Source: JBCCHY01 sp039028495 (GTDB taxonomy: Bacteria > Patescibacteriota > Saccharimonadia > Saccharimonadales > VXPC01). From it: a DNA stretch of 14,550 nucleotides. Made by a program: the position numbers and the translations under genes. Each line of letters starts with the position of its first letter. Position 1 is the stretch's first letter. The notes beneath the pieces were generated by a model. The model was not told where the DNA came from, did no database searches, and worked only from the letters and a program-made list of their open reading frames with translations. Of this stretch, positions 6,613 to 14,012 are shown piece after piece. The stretch covers positions 1 to 14,550 of the forward strand of contig JBCCHY010000026.1 in the NCBI GenBank assembly GCA_039028495.1, read 5' to 3'.

Positions 6613-7356
6613 TTAGCTACATAAATCCAAGACTACGTCTTGTCTAACGACTATCGAGAATCCTGCTTCAAGACCACCCTGTTCACGATGTATCTCAAGA
6701 GTATCTATACCGCACCTCTCGATAGCTTGTTCTAGTAGATGCGAACGACCGTCCCCAAACCCAAGTGCACCAGCGACAAAAGCATTTCCTGCCGATCGCC
6801 TGGCTGCATCAACAACAACTGCATCAAAAAAACCATCCTTGCGTCCAATGAATGGGTTTAGCTGCCCTTCGCCCTGAGCTCCAAATGGCCCATCAACCTG
6901 GTGATGAGCTAAACTCACGCCAGCCGGGATTGGAATCTGTTTGGTTGACATTGCACTTAGCTCCCCATAAACAACACCTCTTGGGTGAGTAGCCAAAACT
7001 TCTTGGACTCTAGGGTTCGTGAGCCCGTTGACGCCTTGAAATGCGTGCACAGCAACTTGGCCAGGTCTTTTGGTTGATTCACGGATTGGGGAGACTTCGC
7101 CAGTATGACCACCTCTGTCAACTCTATCTAGATCACAGGCTAGGCTATAAGCCGACATCCATGGGAAGTGTGCTTTCACGCCAGAGGCATGAAGCAGCTC
7201 TCTTCCAACAATCCTGCTTGCATAATGATCGGGGTCGAGGTTCACCTCTCTCATAAAAGCAGTTAGCACTCTATCGGCGTCAGACTGACGACCCTTAAGA
7301 CACCTGCTCTCTAGAAAATAAAAAGGGCTCCCAGGAGCCATGACATCATGTTTCAT
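6613..7356 (-). CDS. Hypothetical protein (247 aa)
   Basis: An unrecognised, apparently cytosolic protein starting MKHDVMAPGSPFYFLESR. It is rich in Gly, His and Asp, with segments such as PIPAGVSLAHHQVDGPFG, GEGQLNPFIGRKDGFFD and an alternating beta-like C-terminus (AGFSIVVRQDVVLDL). No membrane helix or signal peptide is seen and no known catalytic motif was identified. The start is fixed by a -35/-10 pair whose -10 ends 6 bp before the ATG. It lies 27 bp before pheS in the same direction, but pheS has its own -10, so co-transcription is possible rather than required. No function is proposed. Confidence 0.8.
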   Translation of the reverse strand: MKHDVMAPGSPFYFLESRCLKGRQSDADRVLTAFMREVNLDPDHYASRIVGRELLHASGVKAHFPWMSAYSLACDLDRVDRGGHTGEVSPIRESTKRPGQVAVHAFQGVNGLTNPRVQEVLATHPRGVVYGELSAMSTKQIPIPAGVSLAHHQVDGPFGAQGEGQLNPFIGRKDGFFDAVVVDAARRSAGNAFVAGALGFGDGRSHLLEQAIERCGIDTLEIHREQGGLEAGFSIVVRQDVVLDLCS

Positions 7357-7362
7357 AGATAT

Positions 7363-7391
7363 ACATTACCACTTTATGTAAACTTTGTCTA
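7363..7391 (-). promoter_or_regulatory. Leaderless promoter for the 7356 gene
   Basis: Minus-strand -35 TAGACA (7391-7386), a 17-bp spacer, then TGG and -10 TAATGT (7368-7363), with 6 bp to the ATG. The -35 overlaps the TAG stop codon (7391-7389) of the upstream gene. Confidence 0.75.
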
Positions 7392-8168
7392 CTCGTACGT
7401 CCTCCACCTAAGCACTGTTAGTCCGCTAACTGGTGGCGAGATATTTGTATCTAGCTCTAGAGTTCCGTACCAGTCACCTATGTGTTGATCACCGACACTA
7501 GGATTACCCGCTAGGGATATCACTAACTCTGCTATATCTGGATGTACAACCATAACAACTGTTTCGGCTAAGTTAACTACTGAGGCTCGCAACGTTGCCC
7601 CCATAGCCCACTCAACCTTATTACGCTCTGCACTAGGGTTCTCAGCAATTGATAACTGTCTGATGTTTCTCCCTGCGTGACTCAAACGTATACTTTTTCG
7701 TTTTGCAGACGTACGCATACTATTTGCAGCACGAGAAGCTTCTGGCAGTTCTGTGTACTGATCGTCTTCTACTGCCAGCGCGGCATAGGACCCTACTGTT
7801 AGATTCTTTGTGATTTCTCCAATTACGTTGGGGCTAGTTGCAACTACCAAATTAACTACCCCTCTAGCTGCAATGAGCTGATCTATGCCTGAGACCAGAG
7901 AATCTTTATCGTTCTCGTAGGCTTCGGCTGCCAGTAGACACCTTAGCCAGTTCATGGAATCAAGATCTATTCGTGGTTCATGACGATAGCGTCTAATTAA
8001 CTCAACCGCAGACTCTTGAGCTGCTCCAGAAGGAATTATCTCAATACCATGTGTTGCAGCTGCAGCTATGAAGGCTTTTGCTACATTATCAGTGGGATAG
8101 CCTTCGTCTTCAAATGCCAGAAATGGGCATACGTTATTTGCAGTAAAAGTGTGGCCATTAAGTAGCAT
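7389..8168 (-). CDS. Hypothetical protein (259 aa)
   Basis: A protein beginning MLLNGHTFTANN with no assigned family. A segment ETVVMVVHPDIAELVISLAG and a late beta-type stretch (SGLTVLRWRTYE) resemble the distal histidine strand and C-terminal edge of the histidine-phosphatase fold, and NGHTFTANN vaguely recalls the RHGxTxxN start of that fold. The catalytic Arg-His-Gly triad is absent, so at most this would be a degenerate member; the suggestion is weak. A basic patch occurs mid-protein (RTSAKRKSIRLSHAGR). It is divergent from yajQ across 76 bp. The start is supported by TACTAT 6 bp upstream of the ATG. Confidence 0.8.
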   Translation of the reverse strand: MLLNGHTFTANNVCPFLAFEDEGYPTDNVAKAFIAAAATHGIEIIPSGAAQESAVELIRRYRHEPRIDLDSMNWLRCLLAAEAYENDKDSLVSGIDQLIAARGVVNLVVATSPNVIGEITKNLTVGSYAALAVEDDQYTELPEASRAANSMRTSAKRKSIRLSHAGRNIRQLSIAENPSAERNKVEWAMGATLRASVVNLAETVVMVVHPDIAELVISLAGNPSVGDQHIGDWYGTLELDTNISPPVSGLTVLRWRTYE

Positions 8169-8174
8169 TGGTAC

Positions 8175-8180
8175 ATAGTA
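8175..8180 (-). promoter_or_regulatory. Leaderless -10 box for the 8168 gene
   Basis: TACTAT on the minus strand (8180-8175), exactly 6 bp before the ATG at 8168. No strong -35 is visible. It is divergent from the yajQ promoter, 48 bp away. Confidence 0.6.
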
Positions 8181-8225
8181 CCTTAAACAGCAAATTTATT
8201 GTAGAGTTTAGCCTAATCGATCTAG

Positions 8226-8234
8226 TGGTATACT
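8226..8234 (+). promoter_or_regulatory. yajQ extended -10 box
   Basis: TGg followed by TATACT (8229-8234), 10 bp before the ATG at 8245, so the leader would be about 2-4 nt. The -35 region (TTTAGC near 8207) is poor, which fits dependence on the extended -10. Confidence 0.7.
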
Positions 8235-8244
8235 TTCCTACAAT

Positions 8245-8739
8245 ATGGCACAGTTCAGCTTTGATATCGAGAGTACGTATGACCTGGCAGAAATGAATAA
8301 TGTATACGACCAAGTGCGCCGCGAGCTATCAAATAGATACGACCTGAAAGGCACCAGTGCAGACATAGACTGGCTAGATGATAAGGCTGGTTTCAAGATC
8401 ACTGCTGATAATCAAATGCACCTCGATGCCATCATGGATATGGTCAGGCGTACAGCATCCAAACGAGGTATAGATCAAAAGACATTTATTACTAGCAATG
8501 AGACCACTGAGTCAAATATGAAAATCACTTGGCCGATAGACTTCATAAATGGCCTGGGACAAGACGAAGCCAAGCAGATAACAAAACTGCTCAGAGACGA
8601 GTTGCCGAAAGTAAAGGCTCAGGTACAGGGAGAATCCGTCCGGGTCATGAGCCCCAAAAAGGACCAGCTGCAGACCGCTATACAGCTGATTAGATCTAAT
8701 GAGTTCGACTTCCCTATAGTCTTTACAAACCTCCGTTAG
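8245..8739 (+). CDS. yajQ: YajQ family (DUF520) nucleotide-binding protein
   Basis: 164 residues, the usual length of the YajQ/DUF520 family (about 160-165). Family hallmarks are the N-terminal MAQFSFDIESTYDLAEMNNV, the RYDLKGTSADIDW segment at about 31-43, KITADNQMHLDAIMDMV and the ending EFDFPIVFTNLR. The fold is two ferredoxin-like halves; the family has been reported to bind nucleotides, including cyclic-di-GMP in some proteobacteria, and E. coli YajQ was linked to nucleic acid binding. Which role applies here is unknown. It is followed by the 8788 gene after 48 bp and may be co-transcribed with it. Confidence 0.93.
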   Translation: MAQFSFDIESTYDLAEMNNVYDQVRRELSNRYDLKGTSADIDWLDDKAGFKITADNQMHLDAIMDMVRRTASKRGIDQKTFITSNETTESNMKITWPIDFINGLGQDEAKQITKLLRDELPKVKAQVQGESVRVMSPKKDQLQTAIQLIRSNEFDFPIVFTNLR

Positions 8740-8787
8740 GATATAGTATCGACGTTTTGTCTACTTTATGTTAGTGTAGTTTAAACT

Positions 8788-9660
8788 ATGATTCATACTG
8801 CACCCGATAGAAACGCACGTAGACAGGCAAATGACGCCATGCTTTCAGCTGAGCCTCTAGATTTACAAGCAACATACGCCTACGGTGTAAATAAACCTAT
8901 CAATTTTGGACTGTTCGGTACTGCCATCAAAGAGGCTGTTCTGCCCACTAACACAAATAGAGAGGTAGATTCGGCGTCCGCAGAACTAGCCTCAAGAATA
9001 GTTGACATACATAGAGGAAGACAGCCAGTCCTAAATACATTAGCAAATGCAACTAATATGGCGCTACAGAAAACTCTCGGTGTCTTCCAAGTCGGGCAAA
9101 CCACGACACCGAGTGAAGGCCAAGCCACCTATCTAGCCGCGCTACAGGCAGGTACGCATACAGCAGCACTCACAACCTGTGTGTCCATTAACAGTCTCGG
9201 GCTGTTGCTAGAGCATCATGGAGTCGAGGGCCATCCAGCTAGGCATACGAGAAAACTGGAACCTCTGATGATAGAGCTAATGTACGAACATATTGTTAGG
9301 TTGCGTGAGATCACATACAGTGGCCAGCTAGGAAACTCAGACGAGTCGGAGCTGCTAAAAAGATTTCGACCGGAGAATACAGTGCTGAGAGATGATGGGT
9401 TCTATTTTGGTGATGGTTTATTCGACGAGATCATAGAGCAGCTGCTTGAATCGGGTGAAGGGCCTAAGCTAGAGGCAGAAATTGAAGACTTCGGGCCCCG
9501 CATTGGCTGCCCATTAACCCTCAGTGGCAAGGCTATGAAGGTCGTAATGCGTGCACCTCAAATAGCTGCGATTGAGCTGAGATACTGGGGTATGGAAGAC
9601 GATAAAGCAAAGCCTGAACGGCGCTTTGGCGCAAGAGCAAAGCTGTTATCACCTCTATAG
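8788..9660 (+). CDS. Hypothetical protein (290 aa)
   Basis: An unrecognised protein starting MIHTAPDRNARRQAND. It appears soluble and mainly helical, with segments such as TTCVSINSLGLLLEHHGVEG, RKLEPLMIELMYEHIVRLRE and a C-terminal part containing GPRIGCPLTLSGKAMKVVMR. No signal peptide or clear catalytic motif is seen. Upstream, the best -10 candidate is TAGTTT 5 bp before the ATG, with no well-spaced -35, so it may be expressed from the yajQ promoter instead. It is convergent with the 9696 gene, separated by 35 bp containing two short hairpins. Gene reality is well supported by length and a clean frame; function is unknown. Confidence 0.83.
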   Translation: MIHTAPDRNARRQANDAMLSAEPLDLQATYAYGVNKPINFGLFGTAIKEAVLPTNTNREVDSASAELASRIVDIHRGRQPVLNTLANATNMALQKTLGVFQVGQTTTPSEGQATYLAALQAGTHTAALTTCVSINSLGLLLEHHGVEGHPARHTRKLEPLMIELMYEHIVRLREITYSGQLGNSDESELLKRFRPENTVLRDDGFYFGDGLFDEIIEQLLESGEGPKLEAEIEDFGPRIGCPLTLSGKAMKVVMRAPQIAAIELRYWGMEDDKAKPERRFGARAKLLSPL

Positions 9661-9664
9661 ACTG

Positions 9665-9697
9665 ACAGCTTTAGCTGTAAAGCCCTATATCTGGGCT
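9665..9697. other. Two short hairpins between convergent genes
   Basis: ACAGCT/AGCTGT (9665-9670 and 9673-9678) and AGCCC/GGGCT (9681-9685 and 9693-9697) lie between the stops of convergent genes. Neither is followed by a clear T run; a weak bidirectional terminator is possible. Confidence 0.35.
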
Positions 9698-10559
9698 AGC
9701 GAACAGAATAGACAGATACTTGGGGAGCATGGGGACCTGCTCGCACAATCCTGGCTATGATGGTCGAAGGTAGTTCTGTATGTTCTGCACTTAAGACGCA
9801 TCTCTCGACAAGGTCGACTACTTTGTCGGTCCTAGTAACTGCTAGGCCACTTACTACCTCTGGCTCTACATATTCATCTATAGCAGTATGTATAACGCTA
9901 CGTGAACCTGCAGGCAGTGGCAGTAGCGGCCCGATAAAGCCACCTGGCGTTTCCCGGATTTCTAGCTTAGGTGTCACAATCGTGTCTGGCAGACCACTGA
10001 TACCTAGTACTTTCTGTAGAGCACACATTAGTGCCTCTCTCTGCTCGAATGTAGCTGCCACATATCTGCCTTTTGATCTGTCTTCCGACACGGGTACTTC
10101 CCATTTCGACCTACCATTATCTACAAGCCTTATTTTGTCTTCATGCGGCTCTTGCTCCCACATCCACGCACGAGGTGAAATATCAATCGGCGCCTGCGGT
10201 ACAGGCACACCCGCTAGCCTAGACAGTTCAGGAGTCCAATGCTGAAGCAGCATTCTATCCACAGCAATCTTTGCAATATCTGGCCCAACAGAACCATCAT
10301 CAAGCACGATTCGCCCAACAACCTTGTCTGCTACCTCAGCATCAACACATTCGAGATGAGCAGGGTTAGCTTGGCTACGTACAAATCTGATGCCATCTGG
10401 AGAGTCTAGGTAGTATTTTGCATCACGTGTGTGAAGAGACCTTGTAGATTCCCCCGGCGATATTAACCCTCGAACTGCTCGTTGCAGCATGATATTTTCG
10501 CCCAGCAAGCCCAGGTCGTCTTCGTAAGCAGCTGCGTATCTTTCTCTAGCAGTAATCAT
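9696..10559 (-). CDS. Hypothetical protein (287 aa)
   Basis: An unrecognised soluble protein starting MITARERYAAAYEDDLGLLG. Charged helical N-terminus; a middle segment with DISPRAWMWEQEPHEDKIRLVDNGRS; and a C-terminal beta-rich part with repeated Val/Ile strands (LPSTIIARIVRAGP, QVSVYSVR). No membrane helix or known active-site motif was recognised. The start is supported by a -35/-10 pair with the -10 ending 9 bp upstream. The gene lies 47 bp after the stop of the dioxygenase-like gene in the same direction. Confidence 0.82.
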   Translation of the reverse strand: MITARERYAAAYEDDLGLLGENIMLQRAVRGLISPGESTRSLHTRDAKYYLDSPDGIRFVRSQANPAHLECVDAEVADKVVGRIVLDDGSVGPDIAKIAVDRMLLQHWTPELSRLAGVPVPQAPIDISPRAWMWEQEPHEDKIRLVDNGRSKWEVPVSEDRSKGRYVAATFEQREALMCALQKVLGISGLPDTIVTPKLEIRETPGGFIGPLLPLPAGSRSVIHTAIDEYVEPEVVSGLAVTRTDKVVDLVERCVLSAEHTELPSTIIARIVRAGPHAPQVSVYSVR

Positions 10560-10568
10560 ATTAGTGTG

Positions 10569-10596
10569 AATATAGGCTATCCGTATGATTTAGCAA
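10569..10596 (-). promoter_or_regulatory. Near-leaderless promoter for the 10559 gene
   Basis: Minus-strand -35 TTGCTA (10596-10591), a 16-bp spacer and -10 TATATT (10574-10569), followed by 9 bp to the ATG. Expected leader of about 2-3 nt. Confidence 0.65.
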
Positions 10597-10606
10597 AGCG
10601 TGAGCG

Positions 10607-11443
10607 CTAATAAAGTAGCGCTTCTAGTTCAGGCTGAATATCTTCTAGTAATAAAGACTGGAATATTTCAGGATCCTGCAGAGCTCTACGTTCTGACAAT
10701 ATTGCTGTGACCGATGGGCCTGTTTGTGTTGGTACGGCATGTGATATAGGGAACCTGGTTAGCCCTATAGCTTCGCGTCGCATCGCTATAACAGTGCCTG
10801 GGATCATATCAATAGCCGCATAGTCGCAAACATCTAACGGCGGTATACTGGGGTCTGAGATCATCAAGCTTTTTGTCCCCGCTACCTGAAATAAGAAATC
10901 TAGAGAGGCAACATTTTGCAAAGGTTGGGTAGAAAAATCCACCATATGACTCGCTCTATCCCAGACAGATGCAGCTGGCTCAGTTGTGCTGTGGCCGACA
11001 TCTACACACAGCCAGTTAAATAGATTAGCGATAGTGTCTACAAGAGACCTATTAATATCGCCGTCTGTATCATGGTGGGGCAATATCTCGTTCCCTGCTC
11101 TATATCTATTAACCGTAACCTCATTTGGCCGCCATATGGCACCGTTAAACCCAACTGTGTTTACTGTGTCGATGAATCCTCTACATGCCCTACCAAGTAC
11201 GCCAGCCGCTGTAAGCTTCTGCAAGATATCGCCATCATCCTCCGCAATATACTGATTAGCTTTGGCAACCTCGAAGCCCTGGTCCTCCCGATAATGTTCT
11301 CGGTCATTCGCAAACCTGAGTGCTGATTTCACAGCGGCGAAACTAGAAAACGAAGGTATATGCATAGAACTAACGCCTACCTCAAGACCTGAAGTAATGA
11401 GTTCATCTATACAATCTACTTGTGGTACTGTAAATTCTGACAT
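10607..11443 (-). CDS. Probable 2-oxoglutarate/Fe(II) dioxygenase-like protein
   Basis: 278 residues. The segment VNRYRAGNEILPHHDTD (111-127) matches the strand-loop carrying the HxD iron-binding motif of 2-oxoglutarate/Fe(II) oxygenases (H123, D125), with the RYxxG lead-in typical of AlkB/P4H-type members. DMIPGTVIAM (212-221) resembles the small-to-large strand before the distal histidine. RFPISHAVPTQTG (230-242) supplies a candidate distal His235. SVTAILSERR (244-253) could supply the 2-oxoglutarate-binding Arg (252 or 253). Spacing between HxD and His (about 110 residues) is longer than in small AlkBs but within family range. The substrate is unknown: nucleic-acid repair, a small molecule or a protein side chain all remain possible. 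The start is supported by TAATAT 6 bp upstream. This is motif inference only. Confidence 0.6.
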   Translation of the reverse strand: MSEFTVPQVDCIDELITSGLEVGVSSMHIPSFSSFAAVKSALRFANDREHYREDQGFEVAKANQYIAEDDGDILQKLTAAGVLGRACRGFIDTVNTVGFNGAIWRPNEVTVNRYRAGNEILPHHDTDGDINRSLVDTIANLFNWLCVDVGHSTTEPAASVWDRASHMVDFSTQPLQNVASLDFLFQVAGTKSLMISDPSIPPLDVCDYAAIDMIPGTVIAMRREAIGLTRFPISHAVPTQTGPSVTAILSERRALQDPEIFQSLLLEDIQPELEALLY

Positions 11444-11449
11444 ACAGAT

Positions 11450-11455
11450 ATATTA
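11450..11455 (-). promoter_or_regulatory. Leaderless -10 box for the 11443 gene
   Basis: TAATAT on the minus strand (11455-11450) with 6 bp (ATCTGT) before the ATG. The -35 region, at the end of the hydrolase gene, is poor (TTCCAG). Confidence 0.6.
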
Positions 11456-11469
11456 CTCGATGAAGTACT

Positions 11470-12219
11470 TTACTGGAATACACCTAGGATAGATCTTGAA
11501 ACAGCTCTATGCCCATCATTTTCAAAATTATGGTCTGAGCCCTCTAAAATCACGGCCCCATTATCCATAAAAGTTTTCATTTGTTGTTCTGACCTCTGGT
11601 CTGCTTCTGCTAGGATGATGTGTAGATCTTTGACCTGTGGCAGATGCTGGTTATACGCCTCGTCAAAATCAGCACTGAATTCCTGGACATAGCGGTGGCT
11701 AAAAGTACTCGTCGTGCCGTCTTTACGCGGGAAGCTGACTGACCCATCTTCGTGCACCTCTGCACCCTCTCGAACTGACATACCCTCGTAAATCCGCGGC
11801 CCGGGCGCACCAACTGCAGGTGCAAGCAAGATATATCTGTCTACCATCTGGTCAAGCATTTCGTAGGCAGTCATGATCACACCACACCCCATGCTATGTC
11901 CCAGTATAGTGACCTCTGCGATTGGATACAGTTCTTTGACGCGCAGCAGTACCGACCGCAATCTCTCCTGCTGGTCACTTAGCGGTAGAAATGTCGCGTT
12001 GCCTTTATCGTCATAGTCACTGAGATTAAATAGTGCGCTAGCTATGTTTTGTTTGGCCAAATGCCCTGCGATATCAGAAAAAAGCCTCTTGCTGTGCCAT
12101 TTAACGCCATATCCATGAGTGTATATAACGATCCTGTCCGGGGCGCTGCTAAGCTGAGCTACGTCAGCCTGATCGCCGTAATACCAGTGAAGATCTAAAT
12201 TATTCGACATACTTTTCAT
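11470..12219 (-). CDS. Alpha/beta hydrolase (serine hydrolase)
   Basis: 249 residues with the alpha/beta hydrolase signature. An oxyanion-region HGYG follows strand 3 (YTHGYG, 33-38). The nucleophile elbow GHSMG is at 107-111 (Ser109). A probable catalytic Asp is at 207 in LAEADQ, and His230 in EGSDHNF is the catalytic histidine. The residues and order are as in monoacylglycerol-lipase/esterase-like members. There is no signal peptide, so it is probably cytosolic; the substrate is unknown. ATG 12219 is used; ATG 12210 (MSNNLDL) is an alternative. Unlike most neighbours, the nearest good -10 is about 50 bp upstream, leaving a leader of about 44 nt with a GAGGAG too far (33 nt) to serve this start. 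Confidence 0.9.
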   Translation of the reverse strand: MKSMSNNLDLHWYYGDQADVAQLSSAPDRIVIYTHGYGVKWHSKRLFSDIAGHLAKQNIASALFNLSDYDDKGNATFLPLSDQQERLRSVLLRVKELYPIAEVTILGHSMGCGVIMTAYEMLDQMVDRYILLAPAVGAPGPRIYEGMSVREGAEVHEDGSVSFPRKDGTTSTFSHRYVQEFSADFDEAYNQHLPQVKDLHIILAEADQRSEQQMKTFMDNGAVILEGSDHNFENDGHRAVSRSILGVFQ

Positions 12220-12269
12220 TTAGTTCATCAGAGAATACGTCAGCTATAACGGACTCCTCGATTTAACAG

Positions 12270-12278
12270 ATTATAGCA
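12270..12278 (-). promoter_or_regulatory. Extended -10 box upstream of the hydrolase
   Basis: TGC followed by TATAAT (12275-12270) on the minus strand, with no good -35. It predicts a +1 near 12263 and a 44-nt leader for the hydrolase message. It sits directly beyond the stop of the 12284-12736 gene. Confidence 0.65.
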
Positions 12279-12283
12279 GAGTG

Positions 12284-12736
12284 TCAGCGAGTTGGGACAC
12301 GTTGTGGTGCTCGCCTGAACGGGGATGTGGTGTGGGTACTAGCTGGCTGTGAGGGATGCCGCTGGTACGAACCAGTCAGTGCCGTCGGCAGCGCCACTGT
12401 TGCTACCGCCAGACTACCAGCTGGCGGCGGGAACGGAGCTACATGCTCGCTCACGTACTCCCACTCTGCGATAACATCTGCATCTTGTCCTGTTTCATAA
12501 CCCCAAGAGACAAGTGTTGGTAATGCTTGTTTCACAAGCAGCTTACAATGCTTTATAGCACTACCTTCGGGGACTGCCAATACACCACGGGGTACTTGGC
12601 CGACGCGTATCGGGCGCCAGCTGTCACAGCTTGTTCTGCCCGGTGTCTTAAACGCAATCTGTTGGTACTCTTTGACGCTCAAAACGTCAGCTCGTTCCAG
12701 GCGTTTGTTTGTACCGTGGATTACCGGTGCTTTCAT
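12284..12736 (-). CDS. Hypothetical protein with Pro/Thr/Arg-rich tail (150 aa)
   Basis: An unrecognised protein starting MKAPVIHGTNKRLERAD. The first roughly 95 residues look folded (CKLLVKQALPTLVSWGYE, DADVIAEWEYV). From about residue 100 the sequence is rich in Pro, Ala, Thr, Ser and Arg and looks disordered, ending FRRAPQRVPTR, and the DNA there looks more GC-rich than the neighbours. The tail may be genuine or the result of a frameshift. No signal peptide or catalytic motif is seen. A consensus TATAAT ends 9 bp before the ATG, directly after the rmuC stop, which supports the start and a separate transcript. Confidence 0.7.
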   Translation of the reverse strand: MKAPVIHGTNKRLERADVLSVKEYQQIAFKTPGRTSCDSWRPIRVGQVPRGVLAVPEGSAIKHCKLLVKQALPTLVSWGYETGQDADVIAEWEYVSEHVAPFPPPAGSLAVATVALPTALTGSYQRHPSQPASTHTTSPFRRAPQRVPTR

Positions 12737-12745
12737 GATACAGAT

Positions 12746-12751
12746 ATTATA
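12746..12751 (-). promoter_or_regulatory. -10 box for the 12736 gene
   Basis: Consensus TATAAT (12751-12746) on the minus strand, 9 bp before the ATG at 12736 and 2 bp beyond the rmuC stop codon. Predicted leader of about 2-3 nt; no convincing -35 at normal spacing. Confidence 0.68.
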
Positions 12752-12753
12752 CC

Positions 12754-13890
12754 CTAATCAGGCTTGCCAATTCTTTGAACTTTGTTAAGTTTTCCTTCTA
12801 TGTTGCGGCTCTTCGCACTGGCTGATTCGATCACGTTGCTGGCTTCTGTCAGTTTTTTCTGCGCCTTGTCCATGAGCGTGCCGAATTTGCCGAATTCTTC
12901 ACGGGTAGCTGTGAGGACCTGCCAGACTTCACTCGTGCGTTTCTGGATAGCCAGGGTGCGGTACCCCATCTGGACGAAATTGAGTATCGGCAAAATCGTC
13001 GTCGGACCTGCTACGGCTACTTTATATTTCTTGCGAATTTCGTCTACGACTCCTGCCTGCTGCACAACATCTGCGTACAAACCTTCGATAGGTAGGTACA
13101 TAACTGCAAAGTCAGTCGTGGCTGGCGGGTCCAGGTATTTTTCACTGATGCGCTTTGCCTCTAGTTTGATCTGATTCTGTAGAGCCTTTGCCGCTGCTGC
13201 ATGAGCATCAGCATCTGATGCCTCTTGGGCAGACAGGAGCTGCTCATAGCGATCTAGCGGCAATTTAGCATCTATCGGTAACAGTAGCATCTGGCCGTCT
13301 TCTGAGCCTGGTATCTTTAGCGCAAACTCTACGGGGTCTTTGGAAGATTTCTTGGTAACGACATTGGTCTCGTACTGTTCTGGGTTGAGGATTTCTTCTA
13401 GTAGCGCGCCTAACTGGGCCTCGCCCCAGGCACCGCGAGTTTTGACGTTACTGAGGACTTTTTGTAGATCACCAACACCAGTGGCGAGGTTCTGCATTTC
13501 GCCGAGGCCCTTATGCACACTTTCTAGCTGCTTGCCTACTTGCTTGAAGCTCTCACCTAAGCGCTTTTCTAGCGTGCTCTGCAACTTTTCATCGACTGTA
13601 TGGCGCATACGATCTAGCTGCTTGTTATTGTCGTCCTGCAGGCTCTTGAGACGTTTCTCTATCTGCTCGCCTAGTTTACCGAGCGCATCATTCTGAAGCT
13701 TGCTGACACCCAGTAGCTGCTTGTTAATGCTGTCACTAGTATCTTTGAGGTTGCTACTGAGCTCTTTACGGTTCTCTTTGAACTCACGCTGCATGCCTTT
13801 GTCGTTACCACCACTACGGGTAGTCATAACAAATGCTAATAATAGTAGTCCAACTAGATTCGCTACCAGTAGAATAATTGTTACGTCCAT
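12754..13890 (-). CDS. rmuC: DNA recombination protein RmuC
   Basis: 378 residues matching the RmuC family, thought to limit recombination at inverted repeats and to carry a nuclease-like core. An N-terminal membrane anchor (about residues 3-23) is followed by a long coiled coil rich in Lys/Glu/Gln (about 35-135), then the RmuC domain (about 140-365). Family landmarks are RGAWGE (152-157), PIDAKLPLDRYE (205-216), FAVMYLPIEGLYADV from 261, VAGPTT (293-298) and GYRTLAIQKRTSEVWQ from 309. The anchor puts it at the inner face of the membrane. The start is set by TATACT 7 bp before the ATG. The next gene begins 17 bp after its stop but has its own -10. Confidence 0.95.
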   Translation of the reverse strand: MDVTIILLVANLVGLLLLAFVMTTRSGGNDKGMQREFKENRKELSSNLKDTSDSINKQLLGVSKLQNDALGKLGEQIEKRLKSLQDDNNKQLDRMRHTVDEKLQSTLEKRLGESFKQVGKQLESVHKGLGEMQNLATGVGDLQKVLSNVKTRGAWGEAQLGALLEEILNPEQYETNVVTKKSSKDPVEFALKIPGSEDGQMLLLPIDAKLPLDRYEQLLSAQEASDADAHAAAAKALQNQIKLEAKRISEKYLDPPATTDFAVMYLPIEGLYADVVQQAGVVDEIRKKYKVAVAGPTTILPILNFVQMGYRTLAIQKRTSEVWQVLTATREEFGKFGTLMDKAQKKLTEASNVIESASAKSRNIEGKLNKVQRIGKPD

Positions 13891-13897
13891 TAATACT

Positions 13898-13903
13898 AGT
13901 ATA
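13898..13903 (-). promoter_or_regulatory. Leaderless -10 box for rmuC
   Basis: TATACT on the minus strand (13903-13898) with 7 bp to the ATG at 13890. The hexamer 17 bp upstream, TGGCTA, is a weak -35. Confidence 0.65.
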
Positions 13904-14012
13904 TAAGTTAGAGGCGGCAGTAGCCAGTGAAGACTATTTCACCTGGAGTGGTGCTTTTGTATATAGTAGATAGAAACTCAACTGTGGCACCACGATTTAC
14001 AGCTCGATGGGC

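Noticed and set aside
9757..10245. 162-codon Ser/Thr-rich plus-strand frame inside 9696-10559
   Set aside because: The longer minus-strand frame has a promoter at its start; this one has none and shows shadow composition.
13340..13696. 118-codon Ser/Leu/Arg-rich plus-strand frame within rmuC
   Set aside because: It is antisense to the RmuC coiled coil; the Ser/Leu/Cys composition is typical of a frame shadow.
13948..13993. 7-bp inverted repeat GTGGTGC/GCACCAC upstream of rmuC
   Set aside because: The loop is 32 nt and no T run follows, too weak to call a terminator or operator.
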